A model generated the notes under the pieces. The model worked only from the letters and a program-made list of their open reading frames with translations, made no database searches and was not told the origin of the DNA. A stretch of DNA of 64,000 bases, from positions 2,108,001-2,172,000 of the forward strand of contig JAEBUN010000003.1 of assembly GCA_023014365.1 (NCBI GenBank). The letters run 5' to 3'. This document shows, in pieces, positions 22,850 to 33,969 of the stretch (position 1 is the stretch's first letter; every line of letters starts with the position of its first letter). The translations under genes and the position numbers were made by a program. This DNA is from Lepiota brunneoincarnata. Its lineage: Eukaryota > Basidiomycota > Agaricomycetes > Agaricales > Agaricaceae.

Positions 22850-23701
22850 ACAATGAGAACTAGTTGATGCTACAAGAAATGGTTAATTACCAAGGGAGAG
22901 AAATTTGGACTTCATTGCAAGGGAAGAATCCTCTGGAGGATAAAACGAATCAACGGTTGCCTCGGTTCAAGAACACTCCAGAATTTAAGGTCACTCCGTG
23001 CTGGACTGCCTCACAGCTGCCTTGTGCCTGCCTCTCCCCACTTTGCGAGGCTATCCACACGCCGTACTTGTTCTGGTTTCACAGAGGCGCCAATGAGCTC
23101 ATGGAATCCTTTCTCCTGTTGCCTCCCTGGTTCTAGCACCTGCATCTAGCTAAACCGCCCGTAGTTCTTATTAAACGATCACAGATGGTCCACGGATGAC
23201 GATGAAAGAACATGAGTGATCGGCCGAAATTTCCGCTCTTATGGCACGGCCCCAATCGTGGTGCATCCACCTAATGGCCTGCAGTCGTTCGAAACCGATA
23301 GAAGAACCCGGAGCCATGGTGTTCGTGTGCTCTGCGTTCCGGTTGGCGAAGTTCATCGGGGATCACCAAGAAATCACTGGAAGCGTGACCGGTTGCGGCC
23401 TTCTGATGGACACAAATTATGTAGCACAGCAGTTGCAATGGACCAAGTGTTTGGAATTACCCTTCCGAATGAAGTTAGCGAACACTCCAATACAAACATC
23501 TTTCCAGTCGTCCGAAGCCGTCTTATCGACATCATCGATTAGCTTGACCTGTGATCCAACCCAGGTCGTCAATGATCTATTTTGGATATTGGGCGTTAAA
23601 GCACTGGCAACAGGGGCCATGTGGATAACACACTGCAGCCTTTTGCACCGTTCGTGTAAAAACGAGGTTGACCTTTACTTTGACCCGCCTTCAGCACTCC
23701 G
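22850..23701. other. Intergenic, long anonymous frames
   Basis: A 154-codon plus-strand frame (23241-23705) and an overlapping 108-codon frame exist, but composition and lack of family features argue against coding. It is the shared upstream region of helical-family genes 2 and 3. Confidence 0.35.
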
Positions 23702-25944
23702 ATGACCGCGAGCGAGCCGTCATCCATTCACATTAAATTTCGTCATACCCATGCAGCATATTCTTCTCCGGCAGATAGCGACAACCAAATTCTTGATAAT
23801 ATAGGGCCCTTGATCCAGGAAATTTGTACAAGGTACAAGTCGTCGGAACCCCTCCTGTGAGTTCATGCTTCATTTGGCTTTGAACACAATCCCGATGACA
23901 TTCCTAGATGCGGGTCAACTTCGACGACAGAGGCCGCAGACCTTCAACGTGCTGTGAAGTCATCCTTTTTCGAGGACTTTCGAACTGTTTTCGATGGGGG
24001 CTTACAAATTGCGCAGAAGCACCTACGTCTGGTGTCAGAGGCCCTGGAAACATGGAAGTCAGTCCAACAGGAAGTTCTAATGAGGGAGGATCTTGAACAA
24101 GGACCGGTGGCAGACATTGTTACCCTGGTTGCCTGCAGCCGAACCAGAGATACATGAGGTGACGAAAAATCTCCGTACCGCTCGCCGGGGGTTTATCAGG
24201 TATATTCTCTCTACCCGAGGCATTAACTTCATGTCTGAAATATCGGTGGCAGATCATTGACGAAATTGATGTTAAATTACTAGAGAAGCGCTCTTTGATG
24301 AAAAACTTTGGCTTCGGTACGATCGCTACATTGAAGTATATTTCCACTTTGCTTACCCATCTTTGTAACTGCGAAGAACGATCAGGTGCCAAGAAGTCAC
24401 TCCATGAAATGAAGGGATGCTTGAAAAATCAGGAAAAAGCCCTTACGTGGCTCATTGATTGGTGGAGCCCTCAGATGAATGAGTGGCTGGTGTTTGCGCG
24501 AGCACGACAGAGGCTACTCGAATCGGGGAGGAGCCAATTCCCGAAGCGTAATTTGACCGCTAATTTCGAGGAGCTAGAACATAAACAGAGGCATTATAAA
24601 TCTTGCGTGAGTTTTCATCGCTTGCTTCCGCTCTTGATTCATGAAGCGAGATCCCCCAAAGATGACCACTCTTCTTAATCAATACCCAGTGTTGAGGGTC
24701 GAGGTTCGCGGCTCCAATGAACCTGCGGGACTGCTCGGCGAAGTTGGCATAGGTGCCCTTATAACTCCACAAGATGCAGGCGACCTCGGTAATCTGCAAT
24801 CTCTGCAGTCTTGCATTGAAACCACCTGTACGACTTATTTTGAATGGCACGACAACAATCGGAAGTTGTAAGCTCCATTCGACCCCTATGATCGATACGA
24901 TGACCACTCTATCATAGGCTCGCCTCATCGCTGGAAATGAAAATCATAGTTCAGCGTGTCGACAAAATTTTCCTCCACGACTTCCGAAATGTTGTGAACA
25001 CAAGTCTGCAAGTAGCCAAATGGGGTCAAATAGTGGGTTCGGACGCAATCAACCTCTGCAATAATATCGTGCACTCGACCTCAACTTCCTCTCTTGAACA
25101 ATTCATCGCAGGCACACTAGAGATTGCGGGGAAAGCCAAGAAGGACACCGATCGGATGATCTCAGACCTTCGTGCTACGCGTCAGGAAATATTCTCAGTG
25201 GGCGTCTCTTCATGTTCAAACCGGTTGCTTGTTGACCATGTTACTTAGACGATTGAGTTGATTGACCACGAGCTTGGGAAATTTCGGTTTTCCGTTCTAG
25301 ACATTCTGATTGTTATAGGTAATATGTCGTGTTTGCCAGTGATCAATGTCCTCATGACTGGTGGTGGCGCAGAGCTTCGAGGTATCAAGAAAGCGCTCGG
25401 AGAGATTAGGAATCACCTGCACAAACAAGAAGAATTCATCACTGTGCTCACCGTGTGGTGGGATCGTGTGCGGCAGCAGTTGCAAAACATTCAACAATCC
25501 TTGAGCGTCTTAAAATTAGAAGATACAATACGAAAAGAATTACTGCAAAGGAAGTGGAATGTTCTGAAGGATAGATACGATAATTACATCTCCAACGTGC
25601 GCACCCTCGTCCCCAGAATTGCTTTTGGAAATAACACTTCTTTTCAGGTGACGCAACTCCAAGATAGGTATCCTTTCTTACGATGCGATAATTCCCCTGG
25701 TGCGACGCGGCTGCATTTGAATGTTGTCCGCTCTTCTGAAAGACTCATGATATCGTCGATCCGTCTAGCGTTTAATCAAGAGGATATTACAGAGTCCCTA
25801 TCTGTCGAAGCCCTTACAGAACCCGGCATAACCAATACCGCCCATGGAGATCAGAAGGATTCGCGCGAAGCAGTCGGCCCACCATGCACTTCCCACCCGT
25901 GCCTTCTCCCTCAGGCATTTGCAGGCGCCCCTCCCAACGACTAA
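23702..25944 (+). CDS. Two-module helical WW-motif protein (frame break in module 1)
   Basis: Begins MTASEPSSIHIKF at 23702. Module 1: FFEDFRTVFDGGLQIAQKHL, linker IIDEIDVKLLEKRSLMKNF, then KNQEKALTWLIDWWSPQ and a C-terminal exon with LLNQYPVLRVEVR. That same exon (about 24662-24868) runs without interruption into the N-terminal segment of module 2 (LITPQDAGDLGNLQSLQ), so the two modules appear to be one gene. Module 2: SLQVAKWGQIVGSDAINL ... DLRATRQEIFS, linker TIELIDHELGKF, LRGIKKALGEIRNHLHKQEEF, LTVWWDRVRQQL, VTQLQDRYPFLR and a polar tail to TAA at 25942. The frame must shift once near 24125 in module 1. Related to neighbours 1, 2, 4 and 5; function unknown. Confidence 0.55.
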
Positions 25945-26443
25945 TTCACCGCCTCTGGGCCTGGGCAGGCGGGACAGCGATCATTCACCATTCGTAGCTA
26001 GCCTACATGGCGCCGCCCGAAACCCGAATGAGAAGCCCAATGGCGCCGACGCCGCAGCAGATGCACCTGCACAGGGGGTAATTGGATCGCAAAAATCACC
26101 CGGACCGTCTGACGCTCACAAAATCCTGCCTTCCAAAAACTAAAAAGATGATGCTGTTTTTCTTGGTATATCACTGTTCGCTCCGGCATCTCTGCCCCTA
26201 TGTAAGTTATAGTATGATCCGTACTTCCACTCCCGTTCTGATTTCGCATGATCTACTGGGTTTGGTATTAACGCACAGATGGTTCACCTATCTGGTTTCG
26301 GGCGTCAGTATGGTCTCCCCGAATTTTATTCCCTTCCATCCCCGTGGCAATAATTCCTGCATGATTTCCCGCGTGAACCTGTCCGCGTGAACCTGTAGCG
26401 TATCGATGCATCGTAACCGCCCCTTCTATCGATGTAATTGTAC
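25945..26443. other. Intergenic
   Basis: No gene recognised. A 13-14 bp direct repeat (CGCGTGAACCTGT twice) lies near 26371-26396. Confidence 0.4.
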
Positions 26444-27829
26444 TCAAGGACCGCAAGTCATGATGAGCATACATAACAATCTACGCGACACCATTATTAG
26501 ACAAAAGGAACGATACCCTACAAACGAAAGATTCTGGTCGTAGTCACTACCCCATGCAAGCCCACGGTTCTCTACGTAGAAAAGCCGCTGGACTAAGGAG
26601 TTGTGCCGGATTGAACTCAATCCTGATTCCCGCGTTGTCGTGGGCGATTGAACCGAGGGAGGATAGCGAGAAGGTGGAGCCGAAGGGAACGCGATGGGGA
26701 ACCTGTGGGATTCCGACTTGGTAATTCCGCTCCCGAGGAATTCCACCCGTTAACAGGCGCCGTGACACCAACGCTGTGTGTGGGTGCTCCGATTGCATCA
26801 GCCGCTCTCATCATCCGCAACGCAGCTTCGTTGGCCAGACCGGCAAAATTCGCCCACACCTCACTTGCCCTGACCTTCACCATTTCCCCCGTTTCTGACA
26901 GTCAACGCGCGTGATGGTGACGGAGGGCCTGTGGCGAGAGTCTGCAGATGATATTGGAATTGAAGGTAATATTCCTCCAACTCCCACATTCTCCTGGCGG
27001 TATCCTCGAGGGCATTCTCTGTGATATTCGCAAGGCGTTTCAGTTTCCTATGACACTTAACCGGTCTTGCTCTCATGAAAGCTGTCTTCAGCTGCCCAGC
27101 AGTGCGTCTTGCACTCGACTGTCTTGCCGGGGGACCGCGTGGCGTGGGTTTTATGACGGCGAGGAGGAGGGCTGACGTATCCCTAAATGCTTGAAGGCCC
27201 TCGATCCTGAACGCTACGTATCCTCCCGACCTCTGCCTGAATTTTCTGACTCTCGGCCAGACACATGTTCAAGTATCCTCCATAATTAACCCCCCGAGGT
27301 TGTGAATGCAAGTATATGAGATCCACGTAAGCTCTGGATTGGTCGGAAAGATGGCGAAACATTTGCACCATGCGCTCGCACTGATGCTTGAACTCCTGTC
27401 TCCCGAACTGCAGCATGGCTAGAGGTCGAGAAAGCTCGGGATGGGATAGAGCGGATGCCGTCGTGTGGATCCCATATATCCCAGACATCGCTTCTTCCAT
27501 TGAGGTCATCATGCTACCGACGAGTTCTGACGGAGGTTCCTTGATATATCCTTTTGAGCCACAGCTCCAGAGAAATCAGTATGCAAAACGAACGTACCAA
27601 AAATCTGGAGACAATCCCTGTCCCCGCTAACTTTTGTGGGCTTGGAATTCCATCCGGTGAAGAGCGCATCGTCGCCTATTGAACCTGGGAGGGTACTGGG
27701 TTTGTTTTTGCAGCTCATGGTCTTGGGAGACTGTATATCTAAGACGCTGAAACGTGGACTTGGCATGTCCCGAGCGTTCATGTGCAACGCGCCAACGCAA
27801 CGACTCTCAATAACTTCTACCTCATACAA
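26444..27829 (-). CDS. Unrecognised helical protein, multi-exon
   Basis: Minus-strand exons join in frame: the exon ending SGDRDCLQIF (near 27600), then after a GTACGT intron GYIKEPPSELVGSMMTSMEE, LAMLQFGRQEFKHQCERMVQ and GVNYGGYLNMCLAESQKI. A later exon carries KLKRLANITENALEDTARR and MWELEEYYLQFQYHLQ (around 26940-27040). A further segment, EVWANFAGLANEAALRMM, lies at 26750-26870. Splicing between the later exons is not resolved. The protein is rich in helix formers and lies among the WW-motif genes in the same orientation as two of them, but it lacks the WW motif. It could be a very divergent member or an unrelated gene. Confidence 0.45.
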
Positions 27830-28564
27830 AGCACCAATCTACCGGTTTCACCCCATCCTCCTTCCCATGAACACCGTGACAAAACTTACTTGACGAAGCA
27901 GATCAGGCCCCTCGATTGTTTCAGGTATGAAAATTGAGGCGTTGTGATCATCATGCATCAAGCGCTAGATACTGAGCGGTCAAATCATCGCGATACCCTG
28001 CAGCCTCCAACGCGATAGCCATGTGCATGTCTGTCTATCTGCTGCATGGTATAATCGTCTCGCACATTTCCCTCACGATCGGCGTGACATCTCCCAGCGG
28101 GGGGGGGGGGCTGGCGCTCTACTGCAATTGTGGTCGTTTGGGTGCATATTGAAGCTATCGACCAAGAAGGAGTCGAGTTGGATGGTAGGCAGCGGAGGTG
28201 GAGGAGGAGCTGATACTTTCCCTTCGCCGAGCCCCTCTGAGGTTCCCTTCTTTTATCAAAGCTACTCAGCTGCATATCGGGTTGGTCTTTATCAGTGTAA
28301 GTCCGTCTGCTCCCCTTGTCTACCGGAGGCTGTACTCCGACATGGAGATCTAGGTCGAAACTCTTCGAAACTATAATCTACAAACATGGATAAAGCAGTA
28401 ATGGATTCCCGGAGTCATCTGGGCCGCCGCCCACATCGAGCAGCACAACCTCCATACACCACTGCAACCTCCTCTGGGAGCTTCAGGCGGGCACCCTCTC
28501 AAAGTCCGGCGACGCTATGCGTAAGATGGAATTCTGGTCTTGTATCCGAGCCACCTATAAATGG
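27830..28564. other. Intergenic with G-tract
   Basis: No gene supported. A run of about ten G residues lies near 28099-28109, and a Gly-coding purine-rich stretch follows at 28180-28215. Confidence 0.4.
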
Positions 28565-29531
28565 TTATAAGTGACACTTAGTCGAACCCATTAACAGCGC
28601 CAAAGGCTTTGATTGAGTACTCACCTGGGCGATGTAGCTATCATAGCGCTCTTTCATGACCTCCCAATGTTCGCAAATCACCTGCTTCCGGAGCGAGTCT
28701 CCCAGCGTGATCACATCCAGGGACCTCTGGATGTATCTCATCTGTTCTTCCACCCGGGTCCACCACTGGACGAGAAGCCCGACGAACTCTTCTTGCTTTG
28801 TCAATCTCTCCCTGATGTCTCGGAGGGATTTCCTAAGGCCAGATACCTCTGTTCGTTCGGATATTATCGGTTGTGATGTGTTGTGCACTCTATGGTCCAC
28901 TTACCATCCTTGATAATTTTTGCAAAGCTACGTCTCCTGTACTTTTTGTCAATGGACTCCAAGGCCTAGCAAAGATTGTGTCACTTGTGCCCGGAGTTGA
29001 TAATGAGACAGAACTTTACCTGGAATATTCCCTTGCGCACGGCACGGAAATGGTGCGCCATCTTATCCGCGTCCGCCTTGGCGCAGTTGGCCAATTCCCT
29101 CGTGCCCGTGATAAACCTCTCGAGTTCCGCTTTCGGAGCATCTTGCTGAATAGACTTGCCCAGTGCTATGGCATCCAGTGCCAAGACCTGACCCTGCCGA
29201 GCAACGTTGAGGCTGTTAACGACGACGATCGGCAAGTTTTGTCGTAGGACCGAATCAACATTGCCAATTATCCCTTTCAGCTCCATTGACGAGGAGCTAC
29301 GGGGGAAGTATCAGACTTTTTTTTTTTTGACTGACAACGGATTTTATATTTCGAGACGCACGTTTCCCGAATTCTATTCCACTTCGAGGATGTGCTACCT
29401 AATTCATGGATGAAAGTTTGCAGACTTTCTAGGTCTGCAAAATCCTTGATATCCTGTTTTGTGAGGATGGCATGGGTTATATCGTCCTCTGGAATCTCGG
29501 ATGGGTCTTCTTTGGTGCCTACCAACATCAT
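28565..29531 (-). CDS. Helical WW-motif family protein 4
   Basis: Starts MMLVGTKEDPSEIPEDD (29531) with LTKQDIKDFADLESLQTFI. Next exon MELKGIIGNVDSVLRQNLP ... VVVNSLNVARQGQVLALD ... HFRAVRKGIFQ (to about 29022), then the linker exon ALESIDKKYRRRSFAKIIKD. After a GTAAGT intron comes VSGLRKSLRDIRERLTKQ, LVQWWTRVEEQM, IQRSLDVITLGDSLRKQ and ICEHWEVMKERYDSYI. Frames join at every intron checked. Highest similarity by eye is to gene 2 (shared ARKGQVLALDAM-type block). A poly-T tract in the first intron may vary. No membrane segment. Function unknown. Confidence 0.65.
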
Positions 29532-31596
29532 TGTTCAATAGGGGGTTGGCTTATGCTACAAGTGATATTGGTTACCGAAATCGAACGGGAACAACGCAAA
29601 TGCCAGCATAATGGGGGTCTTCAGGAGGATCGAACGAGAGAATGGCTATGCGAAGTCTAACTGATGCCCTAGACTTTAAAAGTTCCCCTGGTCCTAGGTT
29701 GCCTCGCGTTTGCCTCCCCTCCTTCCCAAATTACATTTAAAAATTTGCCAATTTTGTTTGCTTTCTAGAAATTCCGTGGGATAACCGGAAACCGCCCTGT
29801 CGCTTCATTACTCGCCGGACCTCTGTATCACATTTAGGCGGCAGTGATGTTCAGCTTAAAGCGCCCTTGGATGATCACGGATCTGTAATTGAGTTGAAGA
29901 GTATGAGCGAGAGATCCTTGCGTTCGGATCACCTAAGCCCATCGAACCGGCGGATTCTGATTCCCATCCGGTCATGGCATACAGTAACACTCAATGACCA
30001 CTCCTAATTGTATTGGCTAGTCGGGCGCCCATACCATTGACATGCTTGATCCACGGTTTTTGAAGTCGAAAGCAAGGTCGAATCCCACTACCATTTTTTT
30101 TACATATGTAGCTAGGGGACGGGAGGAGCGTCAATTGGCGGAGCTGTGGTCAGAGAAAGGTGCTACAGCGCCGGCCTGACTACAGCCGTCACAGATCTGT
30201 ATCTCAACTTGTTGCCAGGTTGTAACAGATGTAGCATGCATTCAGAGTATCCAGAGCCCCATACCCCAATGTATATGACAATTAAAATAAGTTATTTGAT
30301 ACCCGTGCGAGGTTGTGTGAGGTGATGCCTCTAAGCAATCAGCACATCTTTTTGAAGTTATAATGGCATCCATATTTGCGTATGATGTCCTGGCAGGTAT
30401 GTCGGCCCTTCTTCTGGAACATATCCAGTGTACGCTCATGGCCTGTGAAGGCAAGCGAAGCGTCGACAGGCCACGAACAGGCCACGCTCCATGACGTCGC
30501 ATCGACCCCGGAAGGGGTGTCCTGATACGTGAAAAGGCATGTGTCTATCTACTGAGCTGGGTGATAGCAAGTGCACGTGGAATGTATACGCTCGCCAGTG
30601 CCGGCTGGTGGTGCTGCTGACGATCCTGAAAGCTGTGTCCGTGAGGGGCGCTATCAGAGTCACCTTGCTTTCGTCTCTGTGCAATCCAACAAGGATTACA
30701 CGAGACGAGGTGCCTGCAGTAGATCATCACGGGGGCTCGGAAAAACTACGACGGAGATCAAGAACATAATACGTACGGGCAACTGATGAATCAGGATATC
30801 ATGCCCTTCTCGAAGCTTCCCAGATTCCATGCTACATACCACCAGCCGGAGATGTCAATGCGGTCCCTCGGCTTCCTGTATTCAGTGATATCTTTATTTC
30901 CTGGACCCTGGCATTTCGGCGTACACACACCTCTCTCAGATTGACCCGATCAAGTCGTTCAATGAAACAACCGTGGGGTTCTCGGAGCATTGCTACTCTG
31001 AATGTCCGAGCCATCGTCGTTAGGTTTAATATAGGGGGATGAGACACCCGGAAAAAGAGCAAGGAGATAGGGAGGACGGAAGAAGTTTCGACTCGACATC
31101 AGCGGACCATTCATGAACATGGACTGGCAAACTAAATTTGTCTCATAGGTATATCACGACGACACGCTGAAAGCCATTAAAAACTCGTGGATATCGCAAG
31201 CTAAGTGCTGTGCGTGCTTCCTATGGTTTGTCCACGTCTATGTCGGGTATCGTCTCTTATTTTGCCAGTTCTCCAAGCTAGCGCCGTCATGATGTTACGG
31301 CATAGGCCCGTAACGAATACAACAGAGTATCAATGGAATACATTTCTCCATACGGAGTCTGGGTGTCAACATGGCTCGTGTAGAACCTACTGGAGGGAAA
31401 GGCTCCACCAGGTTGCTGTGAAGGGGGCAGGGATCTTTATCTATGGCGTGGAGGGACATCGACCATCAGAAGAGCCGTGCTACTCTGGAGGAGGAAGAAA
31501 TAAAGAGACGGGTATAATGGCTACGAATATAGACGCCATCAACGCAAAGCCCTGAAGGTAGAGCCTGCGTCGGGTGCGAAAAATGATTGCTTGGCT
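29532..31596. other. Two-kilobase stretch without recognised genes
   Basis: Frames are short, overlapping on both strands and unlike known families. A tRNA-like B-box sequence followed by a T-run lies near 30085-30110 but does not fold. This is the largest gap in the cluster and could hold a decayed member. Confidence 0.4.
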
Positions 31597-33531
31597 TTAT
31601 ACGTGATGCGCGACACCGCGGTTAGACTCGAGGACGTCCTTGGAGTGTTCCAACATGTGAACAGCCCCCCTGACCGCATCAAAGATCCTAGCGAGATGCG
31701 AGTCGTTGCGGCTAGAGGCCCAGTTCGAGGCACTTTCGTCCTTAGTTTTATCCTCGAACACGGAGAGGTCGCCGTCGAAGCTAAATCCGGATATCAGGCG
31801 GCTTGCGCTCTCCATGGCGGATAAAACACGCAGCCCTTCTGCCTTTGAGGTGATCCTAGAACGCTGAGAGTTGCTGCGTTTAATCGTCTCGTTCCCCTTC
31901 GAGAAATATCCTTGAATAGACTTCCTACTCGACACTTGTCTCACCAAGATCCTTTCCAGCGTCCTGAAGTGGGGGAACACGTTTTCCATAAGTTCCTCAG
32001 CGTGTTCGCGCGACGTTTCCTTCTTGCCCCCATCTGATACCTTAGCTGTCAGAAAAAGATGCTCGTCGTGACCAGAGAGTATGCCCATTGTAAGTCGAAG
32101 AGAACCCGTCACCGACATGAAACGGGTAACGAGCGCAATTCGGATTGATTCGAGTGAAGATTGAAATTCGCTTTGGCCGGTTCCCCGTATTATGTTCACG
32201 ACAGTCTGGAGTCGTATGACGCCGTCTAGACATCCCTGGACATTCTCTCGTAGTCCCTGCTAACTGGTCCTGCAATGCCATCTATAAAAAAAACAGTAGT
32301 GAGTATATATCTGCACACATATACCATCAACCAACTACTCACTGCAGCAGCGGCGGAAGGAGAGGGAAAGTGGTAGTGGTCCTGGATTCGTGCTAACTGG
32401 AATTTCAAATTTCAATGAGTACATTGGGTGAATTTAAGTAAGGGACCGCTAGACGAACCGCAGATGAGTATGCTTCATATTGTAAACGGACGGATGTCCA
32501 GTCATAGCACATGGTGCGGAGTGATGCCTGATCGTAGGATGACTGGAAGCCGCCCTCGAATCGCCTTTTCATCAAGGACAGCTTGTCCTTGAGCAACGCC
32601 CACCAGTCAACAAACTTGTAAATACATGTATAAGCTTCCTGCAGCTGATCGGCAAGTGATTGGATACGGTCCAAAGCGCCCTCAAAGCCTAGCTGTTCCT
32701 TCGCCCGTTCTAAGAAGGGTCATATCCATGAGACATAATCATGCTATCAGGTCTGCTAAAGGACATACTTGCTATGCTATTCTCGCATTTCTTATTTACC
32801 TGTTGTAGGAAGAAATCCGCGACCGGGAGGAGGACAGGAAGAACGATACCCAGCGGTGGAAACAACATGCCTACACTCCCTCCCTGAGCAAGGACAGTTT
32901 TAGTAGTTCCGGCTACCCATTTAATCGTGCTGGCTGTAGACTGGCGGTTCTCGCATTTTTGTATCTTGGCCGCTAAGGATCGCATCACATTCGGCAAGGT
33001 AAGTTCATGAATCTATCGTCCAAACGAACGCAAGTCAGACAATGTAAAGTTTCTAGTCCCGACTCCTACCTCCACGATACTCTTGCAAATCGCCCTGAAC
33101 TCATCCGAAGCTGCTTGGGCGTCTTGGTGGGCTCTGTCGGCAATTTCGAGCAGGCCGTTGAGGAAAACCTGGATATTGGTTTCCGACTGTCCTGAAGCGA
33201 GGGAAGTGTAAAGTTCCAAAGCCTCCTGAGCGAGCGTACAACCATCAGAGCTCATCTTTGTGCTCATGGTCATAGCCTCGGCAAATTTCCATCCCTGGGA
33301 TCTTATAGCTTTGATAATCGTCTGCACTTCCTCAACTTCAACACCAGTGCTATGCCAAACTCCCGTCAATCTTATGCCATGACCACTGCAAGCGGAATCT
33401 CACCATTTCGCCTGGAACCAAGGCTCAAAGATACGGTACACCCGGTCGACGGATGAGAGAAGGTCCTGGACGTTAGACTCGAGTACCCGAGATAGACGTT
33501 GAAGTTTCACGTCCTCGACGAGACTCATCAT
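31597..33531 (-). CDS. Helical WW-motif family protein 5, with hydrophobic hairpin-like segment
   Basis: Starts MMSLVEDVKLQRLSRVL (33531). Exon 2 (TGVEVEEVQTIIKAIRSQGW ... IADRAHQDAQAASDEFRAI) matches the N-terminal helical half of neighbours. Exon 3 (about 32815-33000) has a basic stretch, then a run of about 25 apolar residues broken by Gly and Pro (GMLFPPLGIVLPVLLPVADF). The C-terminal half follows with LGFEGALDRIQSLADQL, FVDWWALLKDKL and YDWTSVRLQYEAY, then LARIQDHYHF. An extra helical exon of about 200 codons ends at 31597. A helical half, an apolar hairpin and a second helical half is the layout of alpha-helical pore-forming proteins (ClyA/HBL/NHE class); that is an architectural analogy, not demonstrated homology. 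Confidence 0.6.
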
Positions 33532-33814
33532 GGTGATAACGGCAGCCCTACAAAGGTGGGATATAATTATAGGGCAATGGTTAAAGCACACATGGATTGT
33601 GGCAGGCAGGGCAACTGGTCATGGACCGTAACGTGTTCGCGGTGTTCCCAAATTCAAGATTCAATCGGTTGTAAGCTGCTGCGCTAGTCTGAGCTTGCAC
33701 AGGAGGTGAATGCGAGGGTCCATATTGTTGCAGTGTGCAGAGAGCGGGAATGCGTGCATGTATGAGGATGGGGAAGGATGGAGAACGTGCAAAGGCAAGT
33801 CTCGTGTTGATTGG

Positions 33815-33900
33815 CGTTGTTGTTCACCTAACCGATTGCCCGCAGCTAAATCAAGGGGAAAGGAGGAATATCCAAATATGGTAGGCAGACGAACTGGGCG
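33815..33900 (-). pseudogene. Short HDDC2-like 5' remnant
   Basis: The plus strand contains GTTGTTGTTCACCTAACCG, like the exon 2 region of the HDDC2-like gene, followed at once by GAAAGGAGGAATATCC, as near its start (19697). The sequence between them is deleted. It sits just upstream of the TBC gene. The match is short, so confidence is modest. Confidence 0.5.
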
Positions 33901-33969
33901 CTCTGCTTTCTCTGATCACAACACACAGGAGACACGTTTGCTGGCCTCAAGCGACTCTAGACACGCGTC

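Noticed and set aside
23216..23705. Overlapping 108- and 154-codon plus frames
   Set aside because: No start context, splice partners or family features; neither frame aligns with the helical family.
30010..30110. tRNA-like sequence (GGTCGAATCCC B-box, TGGCTAGTCGG A-box, T-run after it)
   Set aside because: The T-stem and acceptor stem do not pair and no plausible anticodon arm forms; at most a degenerate SINE head.
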